From Symmetrospora coprosmae (Eukaryota; Basidiomycota; Cystobasidiomycetes; Symmetrosporaceae): DNA of 64,000 bases. The stretch covers positions 232,669 to 296,668 of the forward strand of contig VUYT01000026.1 in assembly GCA_008802785.1 (NCBI GenBank), read 5' to 3'. Under the pieces are notes generated by a model. It did not search any database, was not told the origin of the DNA, and saw only the letters and a list, made by a program, of their open reading frames with translations. The translations under genes and the position numbers were made by a program. Below, one piece after another: positions 1 through 9,343 of this stretch. Within the stretch, counting starts at the first letter, position 1; each line of letters starts with the position of its first letter.

Positions 1-12
1 GCCGGGGGCTGG

Positions 13-33
13 CAGCAGCAGCAGCAGCAGCAG
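13..33. repeat. CAG trinucleotide microsatellite, 7 units
   Basis: Seven perfect CAG units lie about 85 bases upstream of the RAB11-like start codon, so they fall in its promoter or 5' leader. The rest of bases 1-116 shows no coding signal. Length polymorphism is likely; no function can be read from it. Confidence 0.9.
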
Positions 34-116
34 CGTGTCCCACCTCACCCACTCACCGACAGCGTCAGATCAGAACACCACTCGAATCTCAACATAGCAC
101 GCAGTCTATTCCCACA

Positions 117-1871
117 ATGGCAGACAAGTGAGGGCGGGACAGTGGATCCTGCCTGCGTCGCCTGCCTGGCCCGCCCTGTCACTGAGATGGCCCCCCTTGT
201 GGCCTTATCCGCCCACGCACGCCAGCCCATCCAACAACTACGACTACCTCTTCAAGGTGCGCGGGACCCGGCACAGGCATTCGTGCTGCGCTGCTCTGAT
301 CCACGCTGACGTCCCTCACGCCCATCCCCATCCCCATGCAGGTCGTCCTCATCGGTGATTCGGGCGTCGGCAAGTCGTGAGTATCGCGCGTCGTTTGTGG
401 CTCGACCCCCGGGTGGGCGGACGCTGCTGTCTGCCTGTCCCTTCAATCCCAAGGACGCTGTAGAGCTGCACTGAGCTGAGCTGACTCTGGCACGCGCTTG
501 CTCCATGCGATGACACGCAGGAACCGTGAGTTTCTCGTGTTGAGACCATCCATCAGGCCGGGCACTGGTGCTGCTCTGCTCGTTGGCCTGGCCTGGCAAC
601 GCCGAGCGCGAGTCGCCCTTCTGCAGCGTGCATGCAAGCTGGGGCGCATGGGGGCCAGAACCCTACAATCCACATACCCCAGCAGCGCGCTTGCAGCTGC
701 TCGCGGGTCGGGGGAACCGCATCAGAGCACAGGCTGAGACAAACGCCCGCCCGCCCGCTCTCTACATCTCTGCTACTACAGTACTCTCGCGATTCACGAG
801 GAACGAGTTCAATCTCGAGTCAAAGTCCACCATTGGCGTAGAGTTTGCGACCCGGAGCATCAGCGTCGATGGCAAGACGGTCAAGGCGCAGATCTGGGAT
901 ACAGGTGAGTGCGCGAAGGGGCCCGGCGAGGCGGCGATACGCAGGGCTAGGCTGCGCTGGGCTGGCTGGCAGATGGTGGAGAGGTCCGGGCAGCTCTTCG
1001 AGGGCACCCACAGCGGAGCATCGTCCACTCCAGGGAAACGTGGCATGCGCCTCTTGGCCCGCACGCCGCTTCCCGGGAGCTCTCCAACCCTGCCAGCCTG
1101 CCTGCCTATGCCGGTGCCCCGGTATCGCACACCGGACATGAAGCACGCCCGCAGGCAGTCCCCCGCTGACGCCACGCGCCGATGCCGTCCTCATCTGCTC
1201 GCTCGTTCCCCTCCTGCAGCCGGCCAGGAGCGGTACCGCGCCATTACGTCGGCCTACTACCGCGGCGCAGTGGGCGCGCTCCTCGTCTACGACATTGCAA
1301 AGCACCAGACGTACGTCAACGTGACGAGGTGGCTCAAGGAGCTGCGCGACCACGCCGATAGCAACATTGTGTGGGTTCACTTGTTGTCCCGTGCGCGCGT
1401 CGAGTCATGCAGAGTGCTGCCTGGCGCGCCCGAGTGCGCCTCGCTCTGACTGTCGCTGACGGGGCGAGCTCGTACAGGATCATGCTCGTCGGCAACAAGT
1501 CAGACCTCAGGCACCTCCGCGCCGTCCCAACGGACGAGGCAAAGGCGTTCTCGACCGAGAATGAGCTCAATTTCATCGAGACGTCTGCGCTCGACGGCAG
1601 CGCGGTCGAGAGCGCCTTCCAGAACATCCTCACGGGTGCGTCCGCCGCCCGTTTCTTCCACGCTCACTCTAACACGCGGGATCCACAGTCGGCTAACGCT
1701 CCGGATCTCGCATCTCGCATCTCGTGCTTTGCGTGCGCACCGCACACAGATATCTACCGCATAGTCTCGGCAAAGACGCTCGAACAGGGCGAGGTCGTCA
1801 AAGCGCCAGGCCAGGGCGACTCGATCAAGTTCGAGCCGACGCCTACGGGCGAGAAGAAGGGCTGCTGCTGA
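117..1871 (+). CDS. YPT31: Rab11/Ypt31-family small GTPase, eight exons
   Basis: Small GTPase of the trans-Golgi/recycling endosome route, 211 residues. Exons: 117-127, 226-256, 342-376, 521-525, 782-904, 1220-1370, 1478-1635, 1750-1871; the sum is 636 bases and stays in frame. The protein starts [14 protein letters not shown]. It carries the P-loop GDSGVGKS, switch I with TIGVEF, switch II WDTAGQERYR, the guanine motif NKSD and ETSA. It ends KKGCC, a double-cysteine geranylgeranylation signal that anchors it to membranes. The effector region ([15 protein letters not shown]) matches Rab11/RabA rather than Rab8 or Rab1. Exon 4 is a 5-base microexon that completes Ser, Asn and Leu after the P-loop. 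Any model that skips it loses the frame. The name follows yeast YPT31/32; the subfamily call is strong, the exact orthologue less so. Confidence 0.95.
521..525 (+). other. 5-base coding microexon in the Rab gene
   Basis: GAACC sits between a CAG acceptor and a GTGAGT donor. Joining TC (end of exon 3), GAACC and TACTC (start of exon 5) restores the conserved Rab sequence K-S-N-L-L-S-R-F. No other combination of nearby splice sites does so. It is too short for ordinary exon-definition models. Confidence 0.9.
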
Positions 1872-2424
1872 GTGGACCCTCCACGCGCGGCCCTCTACGA
1901 ACTCTGCGACGAACTCGACGATGGATATACCTTTACGGACCCCCCTCCTCTCGCTGCCAGTGGCTGCGCTGCGTTCGGCTCGGATCTGGGAGGCGGTGTA
2001 CCCCGGGCTTGTGCCCCATCTTCTCTCCTTTCTTCCTCTCATAGCAACACTCTGTGTACATGCCCGTCCTGCAGTGCTTGTAAATCAATGCTGCCGATGA
2101 GCCTCGGGATTGTGGGCTGGTGCCGGCCGGCCAGCCCTCTCCTGTCCCGGTCCCGCAATTTCCGTCGGCGTCCCAGCAGCACTCTACACGAGCGGCCACA
2201 CCGCGCGCCCATCGTACATTTGCAAGATGTACGAGCGCGCACTGCTTGACCACGGTTGCGGATCGGAGTGTGGCGTTTCACCGTTACACCTGCGGGTCTA
2301 GCTGGTCTCCCAGTGAATCATGCATGCGTACTTCCTCCTGGCCATATTGCTACAAGCGTGCTCCGAGGGCATGCGCGCGTCGCCTTGTCCGTGGTGACGC
2401 TCCGAAGAGCGGACCAAGTTGCAG
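1872..2424. other. Convergent intergenic region, no gene seen
   Basis: This 553-base spacer lies between the stop codons of the Rab gene and the bS6m gene and should hold both 3' untranslated regions. Open frames here are short, overlap on both strands and match no family I recognise. Confidence 0.7.
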
Positions 2425-3132
2425 CTACAATTGCCGTTCTTGTTCGCTCCTCCGCTGGGTCTCCATCAGTGGCCGGCGAGCTGCCTCCCTCTGTGCGCGG
2501 GTCCGCTCCCCCGACGGCTTCTGCAGCACGTCCTTCATTCCTTGCGACTGCCCTTTCTCCTGCGGATTCAGCGCCTCCCTGACGGTATCTGCCAGCGACG
2601 GGATGTGCAGCTCCTCGTTCGTGGGTGACTCCATGGTTTGCGAGAGGTGCGGCCGCTCCGAGGCGCGCAGCGAGCTCGAAGGGTGCGAGGCAAAGAACGA
2701 AGGCGTTGCAGAGATCTGAGCGAGCGTGACGCCCTTCTTGAGCGTCGCCCACCTGTGTGAGTGTGAGTGTGAGTGTGCGTGTGTATGTGTGTGCAAGCGC
2801 GCGAAAGGTCAGTCAGCAAGCGCGCCGGTGCCAAAGGTCCAGAAAGGCGAAACCCACCGGAGGACCCGCGGATCTGCGCGCATCATGTCGTCGAGCATCT
2901 TTACCGTCCGCGGGTTGGCGTCAAAGTCCATTGTCCAGTAGTCGCCCTCGACGTGCCATTCGCCGTCCTTGCGCATCCGCTTGGGCAGCGCCTTGCACCC
3001 CAGGCTGTCCATCCTGCGCACATTGCCGCCCTGCTCGTGCACCAGCGTCGCCGACGAGGCGAGCAGCGTCCGCAGAGGGTTGTACGCCGTCTTGTAGTGC
3101 TGGGCGATGCACACGAGGTTGTAGAGTGGCAT
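2425..3132 (-). CDS. MRP17: Mitochondrial small-subunit ribosomal protein bS6m
   Basis: Mitochondrial homologue of bacterial ribosomal protein S6, part of the small-subunit platform, 200 residues in two exons (3132-2858 and 2752-2425). The start MPLYNLVCIAQ and the later EGDYWTMDFDANP and DPRVLRWATLKKG segments are S6 signatures. The join is exact: CTC CG at the donor GTGGGT continues with G TGG GCG after the acceptor, giving L-R-W-A-T-L-K. The last roughly 90 residues are a Ser/Gln/Glu-rich tail past the normal S6 fold, as in other fungal Mrp17 proteins. The intron contains the GT-rich microsatellite listed next. Family assignment is strong. Confidence 0.9.
2755..2794. repeat. GT-rich microsatellite inside the bS6m intron
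   Basis: Alternating purine-pyrimidine sequence (GTGTGAGTGTGAGTG followed by GTGTGT stretches on the + strand) fills the 3' part of the intron. On the coding strand it is a CA-rich tract running directly into the CACACAG acceptor, so it replaces the normal pyrimidine tract. Such tracts can form Z-DNA; that is inference. Confidence 0.75.
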
Positions 3133-3454
3133 CCTGACTGGCAGAGCGACTGCTGCTGCTGCTGCAGCTATGTTCTATATTGCGAGTGCGAGTGGGTGGA
3201 AGAGAGAGCAACGATGTACGTACGGAACTTCGGGCAGCGCACAGAGCCCGACTAAGGGAACGGGTCTTTCTCCGGACACGCACAGGGAAGAATAACTTGA
3301 GGACAAGCAGGCAGGAAGGAAACTGACTAGCAGTCAGAGTATGGCTATGAACAGATGTCAATGCGGCTCAACCCTGGGCATCCCCATTCTAGCCCGCTCG
3401 AAAGTGCCCGCATGCTGCCCAAGGTTAAGCCTCGCCGCTACGTTTCCCGATTAC
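3133..3454. other. Spacer upstream of bS6m and downstream of the DUF6533 gene
   Basis: 322 bases holding the promoter and leader of the bS6m gene and the 3' region of the next minus-strand gene. Both genes are transcribed leftward. No gene or distinct element is visible. Confidence 0.6.
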
Positions 3455-4968
3455 CTAAAGCCCATCCTCCCTGTCGCGCCGTCCATCAGCAGGTGTGACG
3501 ACCTCGTCGAGCTCAAAATGGTCGACCTTCTTCTCCTCGTCGTCAAAGTCCCGGTCGTCCGACACCTCGGTGCGCGACGAGGTCGAGATGGACTTGCCGC
3601 GCTTGGGAAGCAGGTGGTGCGGCGTCGCGGGCGTACCGGGGCTGAAGGGCGAGACGGGGCTGCGGATAAAGTGCGTCGAGTACGGACTGACGGGCGTGCT
3701 CAGGCTGTTGCTGTTGCTGTTCTGCCCGTGCTGCCCGCCACCGCCGCCTGTCTTGGGACCCGTTCGCCACGAGAAGCCCCGAGACGAGTGCGTCGCAATC
3801 TGCGAGACGGACTGGCCTGCCGCATGCATGTTGAACAGCAGCCGTGTGCACATCAAGCTTCCGATCGATGCCGCCACGGGAACCATGAGCGACGGGTTGT
3901 CCTTGTTGAAGGCGAAATTGCTGTGAAAGGGGTAGGAGGGGATGAGATCCAGTGGGTTCTCCGCAGATTTGACGCTCAGCGACTCACAGCGTGACAGCGA
4001 GCTTGGTGCTGAAGACGAGAGCAAAGTAGATGAGGCCATCCTGCAAAATGCTAATGTCGGCGAACGTAAGCTTTGGGTACGGCTGCATCGTCGAGCTAAA
4101 TCGACCCACAGGTCAAACAGCGGGGAAGAGGCCCCGCCGACCTTCTTGTAGCGCCAGATCTTGAAGACAGTGAGGGCGACTGCAGTGGCATCGTACACCA
4201 CGCAGATCACCCATGGCACGACAGCGTACTTCTCCATGGCATCGCTTGGCACGGAGATGCAGCCCTTCTGACCGGGCGTCAGAACAAGGGGACCATTCTC
4301 GTGAGCAGCCCAGACGGATGACCTATCGCGCAGGCGGAAGAGAAGTCAGACGTTGCCTAGGCTGCGTGCAGTCTGCGTGCAACCGTGACTCACGCCCCGA
4401 GGACGTTGAGCATCACGCCAAAGAGCACGGCAATCCAGAGCTTCTTGCTGTAGAGAGCGTAAAGGCGGACGCCCAAAATCATATCGCCATGTGCCATCTG
4501 AACAGTGCCGTCGATGATGCGTCAGCGTCGTAAGGTTAGGCTACGGAGACCCGAATGAATGCAGTCGCACCGAGATAAGGCAGAAAAGATAAGGAAGCCA
4601 ATGGATCTTGCGGCAGGTCTCGAAGGAAATGTCGGAAAATGAGAAGGCCTGTAGCCGCGACTGTTAGACTAGAATGTGGCATTGGATAGAAAGAAGAGAG
4701 GCCTGGAGCTCACCAGGTAGAGAATCATCCCGATGATGGCGCAGTACTTGTTCAGAAGGTAGGCACCCTGCAAGAACATGACCATCAGCTTGATCTATCG
4801 CGCCTGGGCGAGAAGCGGCCTCACCTTGACCAGGCCCCACTTCCGCTGCCTCCAGATGAGTTCGGTTTCCTTTGGCATGGACGTTGTGGATTCCCAGAAC
4901 AGCAAGCAGGCCATGCAAGCCAGGAATGTCCGGCTGTTGACGAGGTTGTCCTCGAATGAGATGGGCAT
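3455..4968 (-). CDS. DUF6533-type multi-pass membrane protein
   Basis: Seven exons (4968-4825, 4767-4714, 4648-4571, 4497-4394, 4322-4142, 4082-3988, 3920-3455) sum to 373 codons. The start MPISFEDN leads into a hydrophobic segment followed by KETELIWRQRKWG and a second helix beginning GAYLLNKY, the usual opening of basidiomycete DUF6533 proteins. Further helices follow (IHWLPYLFCLIS, LWIAVLFGVML, WVICVVYDATAVALTVF, LIYFALVF), so about six or seven passes. The last roughly 110 residues are a Ser/Pro/Gly-rich tail ending acidic, likely cytosolic. Function is unknown; these proteins occur widely in Basidiomycota. The exon ending at 4142 uses a weak donor (GTCGGC), chosen because it restores the frame into LTFADISILQDG. 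An upstream frame extension starts with TTG, so 4968 is the first usable ATG. Confidence 0.75.
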
Positions 4969-5620
4969 ATCGGTCGGGATGAAGAACGTGAAAAGGTAGA
5001 GTGAGGAGTGGCCCGGGAAAGTGTAGGGCAAGGGAGAGATCTCAAAACGCCAGAAAGAAAGAAACGGTTAAAGAGTGTTGGGATGTGTAGCTTGGCACAG
5101 AAGAAGAGAAGGGATGGATGGGAGATGAAGTATGCGAGCGGAAGAGACGGAGAAGAGCGGCACAGACAGTGAGATGGGAGGTCCAGAAGGTCAGAGCAAT
5201 TGTTGGAAGTATTTGTGCAGGCCCCTTTGCTCTCAATCTCAGCGATAGAGTCGGACCTCTCGAAGACGTTCGGCATGCCGCCGGCACAAGTCGGAGTGGC
5301 ATGCTCTTGCCGCTTCGATGAGTGAAGACTCCGCGACCCATCTTCCTCTCGCCCCTTTGTGATCCTGTCGAGACTGGGGAAGAAGGCCGGGCTGATGTTT
5401 GGGCGCAAGAAGCTCTGCGGAGCGGAGATCTATCAGCTGGCAGCGCACGCGAGCAGGACCGGCGTGGGTGGATCGGAACCGTCTTCTTGCCGCTTCCTGC
5501 AGCGCCGATCAATATCTGTACGCGGGTCGAGCGGGAGCAGCGAAGGCGGGGCAAGGCCGGACCCTTCCAAATTCAACGGCAGGCGGCTGCTAAGTCCGTC
5601 TCTCTCTCGCCGATCCGGCT
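4969..5620. other. Promoter region of the DUF6533 gene
   Basis: 652 bases between the DUF6533 start codon and the stop codon of the QTRT2-like gene, both on the minus strand. Open frames occur on both strands but none continues a neighbour or shows a recognisable domain. It should hold a promoter and a 3' untranslated region. Confidence 0.6.
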
Positions 5621-7478
5621 CTATTGCAGAGCACTACCCACACCGTCGACCGGGTCGACAACGCTCGTCCTCTCCAACTCATCGACTGGTGGATACAGTC
5701 CGCCAGGAGTACCGCTCCCGCTCGCAAGACCATCGTCTCCATCGCGTCTGCCCTGGCCGAGGCCTTTCAGCCTGCCCTTCCCCCTCTCCTGTGCAACCTT
5801 TCCCCACTCGCGCCGTGCTTCCTCCAAGCAGGCGAGGTGCTCCTCGTATACCGCTTCGAATGCGCGCTTGTCGGACTCAAATGTCCCGGCTACAAGCGAG
5901 GCCCGCACACCGTGCAGGAAGTGCGCCATGACACACGTGTTGTGCATCGCGAGCAGGACATGCGATGTCATCTCGTGCGTGTGCAGGAGATGGTGCACAT
6001 AGGCCCGCGTTGGACCATCGCCCAGGGCTTCGATGCCGTATTGCTCCATCAACGCAGCGTGCAATGCGGGGGATGCAAGCGGGGTGAAGTCGCGGGCAAA
6101 TTCCTCCCGGAAGAGGTTTATGCCTTGAGGCATGGTCTGTGCGAGCTGTTCGCCCCGGACCGCCGGCGGAAAGACGAAGTCCAGTGCGATGCCAGTGCTT
6201 GAGAGCATGCTAGACCACTCATCGACGAAGAGATCGATTCCCTCATCGACTAGGCGGAGTACCTCGTGAGGACCCTGTGGGCACAGGGCTATCCGCGGCT
6301 TGTGCGACGGTACAGGCCCGAGGCTGGCTTGCACGAGCATCGAGAGGTCGGCTGCTTCGGCTTCCGATGCTGGCAGAGTATCTGCAGGCGTCCGCAGACT
6401 ATTCAGATTTATGCTAAAGCCTGCAACACGGCTTGCGAGGCTGCTCCCGTCTTCTCGTTCTTCCGAGATGGACATAGCGTATTCTTTGCGTGCAAATCCA
6501 TTTGCCGACCCGACGAGTGGGGCTATGACGTTCGTCACATCCTGTCGCGAGTATGTCCGGATGATGAGGAGGATTCTCGGCAAAGGCTAGGGTAGCACTT
6601 TGGTTCACTTACCTTGCTGCCCTCCACGACGGTTTCTAGCCATTTCGCAGACCGTGCTATGCTCTTGCCTATCCGCCGGTGCGAGTGCTTGGCGCCGACA
6701 GGCTCGTCTGCAAGTGCAACAAGCAAGTCTGGCGGTCTTGGGAGAGAGTAGGCGAGGAAGTCCGCCGGCGTGATCTATGAAAAGGGCATCGTTGGTGATT
6801 ACTTCCGCAGGCCTAGTCGTCCGCTTGTGAAACCGCTTGTGAAGCTCAGACCCACCTTGCGCACTCCACGAAAGGTCTGGCAGGCAACGTAGTCGTCGTG
6901 ATTGCTTATCGACATTTCAAGGTTGGACGGGTCGCGTAGCATTCCGAGGATCACATGGGGATCCCGCTCTGCCTGCTCCACCTGCTGATTTTGCACGCAC
7001 CCGTCGCCATGCCTGGCTATCGTTCTCGGGCAATCGCGCAGTCCGAGATAACGTGCAAAGGAGAAAGGCGCTGCGATGTGGGGTGGCGGCTGGCTGTCGA
7101 GCCTGATGGTCATGCATCGGCAAACGTCAGCCGAATCCTGGGAAGATGGCCAGACCTAGCCAAGTCAGCCACCTACAGATGCTCCGTTGCGACCGCGACC
7201 ATATCTATGGGCAGCCTGTCAACGTTATTGTTCGTGAGGTGGACTGGAGACCCTTTCTTCGTATAGCTGATGATGGCTGGTGTCGATATGGACCAGGAGT
7301 AGCCTTCTACATCTCTCGTGAAGGTAAACGCACCAAGACGCGCTTTGTCCGCCCGAGCCGCGAGAGTACCGCTTTCATCGCGGCCGCAAAGAGCGAAGGA
7401 GAGCGTAGGAGCAGTGAAAGGAAGCGACGAAGACGAGACTGAGATGTCCTCGGACGGTCGCGGTGGCGGCGATGTCAT
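5621..7478 (-). CDS. QTRT2: Queuine tRNA-ribosyltransferase accessory subunit 2-like protein
   Basis: Non-catalytic partner of the eukaryotic enzyme that swaps guanine 34 for queuine in tRNAs for Asp, Asn, His and Tyr. Four exons (7478-7177, 7102-6856, 6774-6613, 6586-5621) give 558 residues. Family marks in order: RLGAFTF, then STPAIISYTKKGSPVHLT; LLVALADEPVGAK; GINLFREEFARDFTPLASP; and GPTRAYVHHLLHTHEMTSHVLLAMHNT near residue 400. The last matches the C-terminal TRAYIHHLL-EM-VLLMLHN block of QTRT2. The zinc motif C-x-C-x2-C that normally sits just before TRAY is absent; that stretch reads ALHAALMEQYGIEALGDG. A roughly 90-residue basic/Gly-rich tail follows the domain. The gene is divergent from the unknown gene at 7901. 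Family call good; retained function uncertain. Confidence 0.82.
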
Positions 7479-7900
7479 CGCGTAGGAGGGGACGGTGCAC
7501 GCGCGAAAGGGCAGCGCAGGAGTACAGACAGACGAGCAGCTCGACCAGTGTGCAGGCGAAGAGAGATGTATCTTTCGAGGGCTCTCCTATGGACGGTCTT
7601 TCTTAATCTTGACAGGTTGAGGGCTTGCCAGCCTTGTTGGTCAGGCACCGACCGGGACGAGGAGTATGCGCCGCCGAGCTTGAAGCGGCGGCGAGGAGAA
7701 GCGCCTGATCCTGATTAACGACGAGAATCGGGCGCAGCACTGCGTCGAATGTGCAGAGCCCGCCCGGCCTAATCTGGTCTGGTCTGGTTTGGTCTGACCT
7801 GCCAGTCGGTGCGATTGCAAGCAGAGAGGGAGGCATCCCCGCTCGTCCAGCTCCAAGAGCATCCCACCGAATCCAGCGCAGAGTCCTGCACTGCCAGCAG
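7479..7900. other. Divergent promoter region
   Basis: 422 bases between two divergent start codons. It contains a short imperfect direct repeat of TCTGGT/TTTGGTC type near 7770-7800. No gene is supported. Confidence 0.6.
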
Positions 7901-8981
7901 ATGACGACCTTCCAGCTCAACTCGCCTCCCAGGCGCTTATGTTCTGGTGGAAAGGGACGCGAACGTTTCAGCGGCAGCGGCGCCGGAACGGGAGATGCAT
8001 CGGGCGGGGCCGCGTTTGCACGAAGCACGAAGCGTGCGCGGTCCACTAGTCCAGACAGCGGCAGTCGCAGTGCTTCCGCATCTCATGCAGGCAGTCGGGT
8101 GCGTAACTCCTGCATTCGGGCGAGCGCGCCTATCCCTGGCTGATGACGCCTACTTTACCGCAACAGAAGCGGCAACACCTCATCCTTGGACGCAAGCTCA
8201 GCTACTCGCACGACAAGACAATTTTCGAAGCGCGGCTGCGCGAGAAGGAGGCCTTCCCGTCGCTATACTCGGTCGCTTCCAGCCTGTCGAGCTCACACCC
8301 TGCAGCTAGCGGTGACCAAGGCCGCGTGGAACAACCTACCAACCTCGATACCTCGCTTACCGACGCGCAGTGGTCAGGACCGGCTTGCATGTCGCGAGCC
8401 TCGAGCACCGACTCGGTCGTCCGGGGTGCTTCGCAGCTTTCGGTTCAGGAGACGGAAGTACAGCCTGGCTGGACCACAGGAGCCTCGTACCCGGCCTCTG
8501 CGGGGCCTCCGATCTCAGAGATGGAGGTGGAGATGCGCGACGTTGACACGGTATGTCACCGCAGCTGACAGCTGTACCTCCCCTGGCAATGACAGCTGAA
8601 GGCCTGCACCTTCAGCCGCCCTTTGCAGCGCCGACGCCTGTCTGCTCGCCAATCCTCGCGCCAGCATCTCATCCCACATTCTCTCCGTATACATTTCCCC
8701 CTCACACGCCGCCAATGCGCGGGACATCCTTGCGAGTCGCCTCGTCCCCAGACGCCACTCCGCAAGGATCGAAAAGGATGGAAATGGAGGTACCGGAGCA
8801 CCTGGTCCTCCCCGACTATACAACGTCCAACATCACCTTCCCTGCCCAGCCTTGCGCTTCCTTCTCGCCCATGCTCAGCAGCAGCAGAGGCAAGAAGGCG
8901 AGATTCACCATGGGCTTCAAGCGGGGTTGCGAGCGCTGCGAAAGAGGGGATGCTGGACACTTCAGTCATATCGACTACTAG
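7901..8981 (+). CDS. Conserved-looking protein of unknown function with a Cys-x2-Cys C-terminus
   Basis: Three exons (7901-8098, 8167-8550, 8616-8981) give 315 residues in frame. The N-terminus is Ser/Gly/Arg-rich with a basic KRARS patch. Residues about 67-95 (GRKLSYSHDKTIFEARLREKEA) look folded and may be helical. A long Pro/Ser/Thr-rich linker follows. The protein ends RFTMGFKRGCERCERGDAGH and FSHIDY, giving a C-x2-C and G-H-x2-H arrangement in the final 20 residues that could bind zinc. I have a loose memory of similar GY/GF-K-x-C-x2-C-x6-GH endings in eukaryotic cell-cycle-like proteins but cannot name the family. The 65-base second intron (GTATGT to CAG) is the only one I found that keeps the frame at a reasonable length. 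Confidence 0.6.
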
Positions 8982-9343
8982 GCATCTCTTGTCCAACACC
9001 GGCCTCGGCACTACCGGAAACCTGGCGACCTCGCTGGCGCCGAGGGACCACCTCCAGGCACAATCATGCAACTCCGTAACGACACGTTGTCCCCTTAACG
9101 AAACATCGCAGCAAGCAGTCGCTCTGAATCCTCCTCCTCTAGTCCAAGCGCAGCAGTCCCGGTGTACCAGTCATCCATAATTGCAACCCTCGTCTTCGTT
9201 ACAGGCGCAGAAGAAGGTCACCGACATGACCGAGATGTCGCCCAAGCGCCGAAACATACGCACATGTATCTCTAGTGTAATGACGATGACCACTTCGTTG
9301 ACGACGAAGAATACCAGGGGACAGACGTTCCGAAGGCGCCAGA
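8982..9343. other. Convergent intergenic region, no gene seen
   Basis: 362 bases between the stop codon of the unknown gene and the stop codon of STT4. It should contain both 3' untranslated regions. No further element recognised. Confidence 0.6.

Noticed and set aside
4969-5031. 21-residue N-terminal extension of the DUF6533 protein
   Set aside because: The extended frame begins at TTG, not ATG, so 4968 is the first ATG in frame.
8551-8564. A 14-base intron in the unknown gene at 7901
   Set aside because: Too short to splice; the 65-base intron 8551-8615 keeps the same frame with normal signals.
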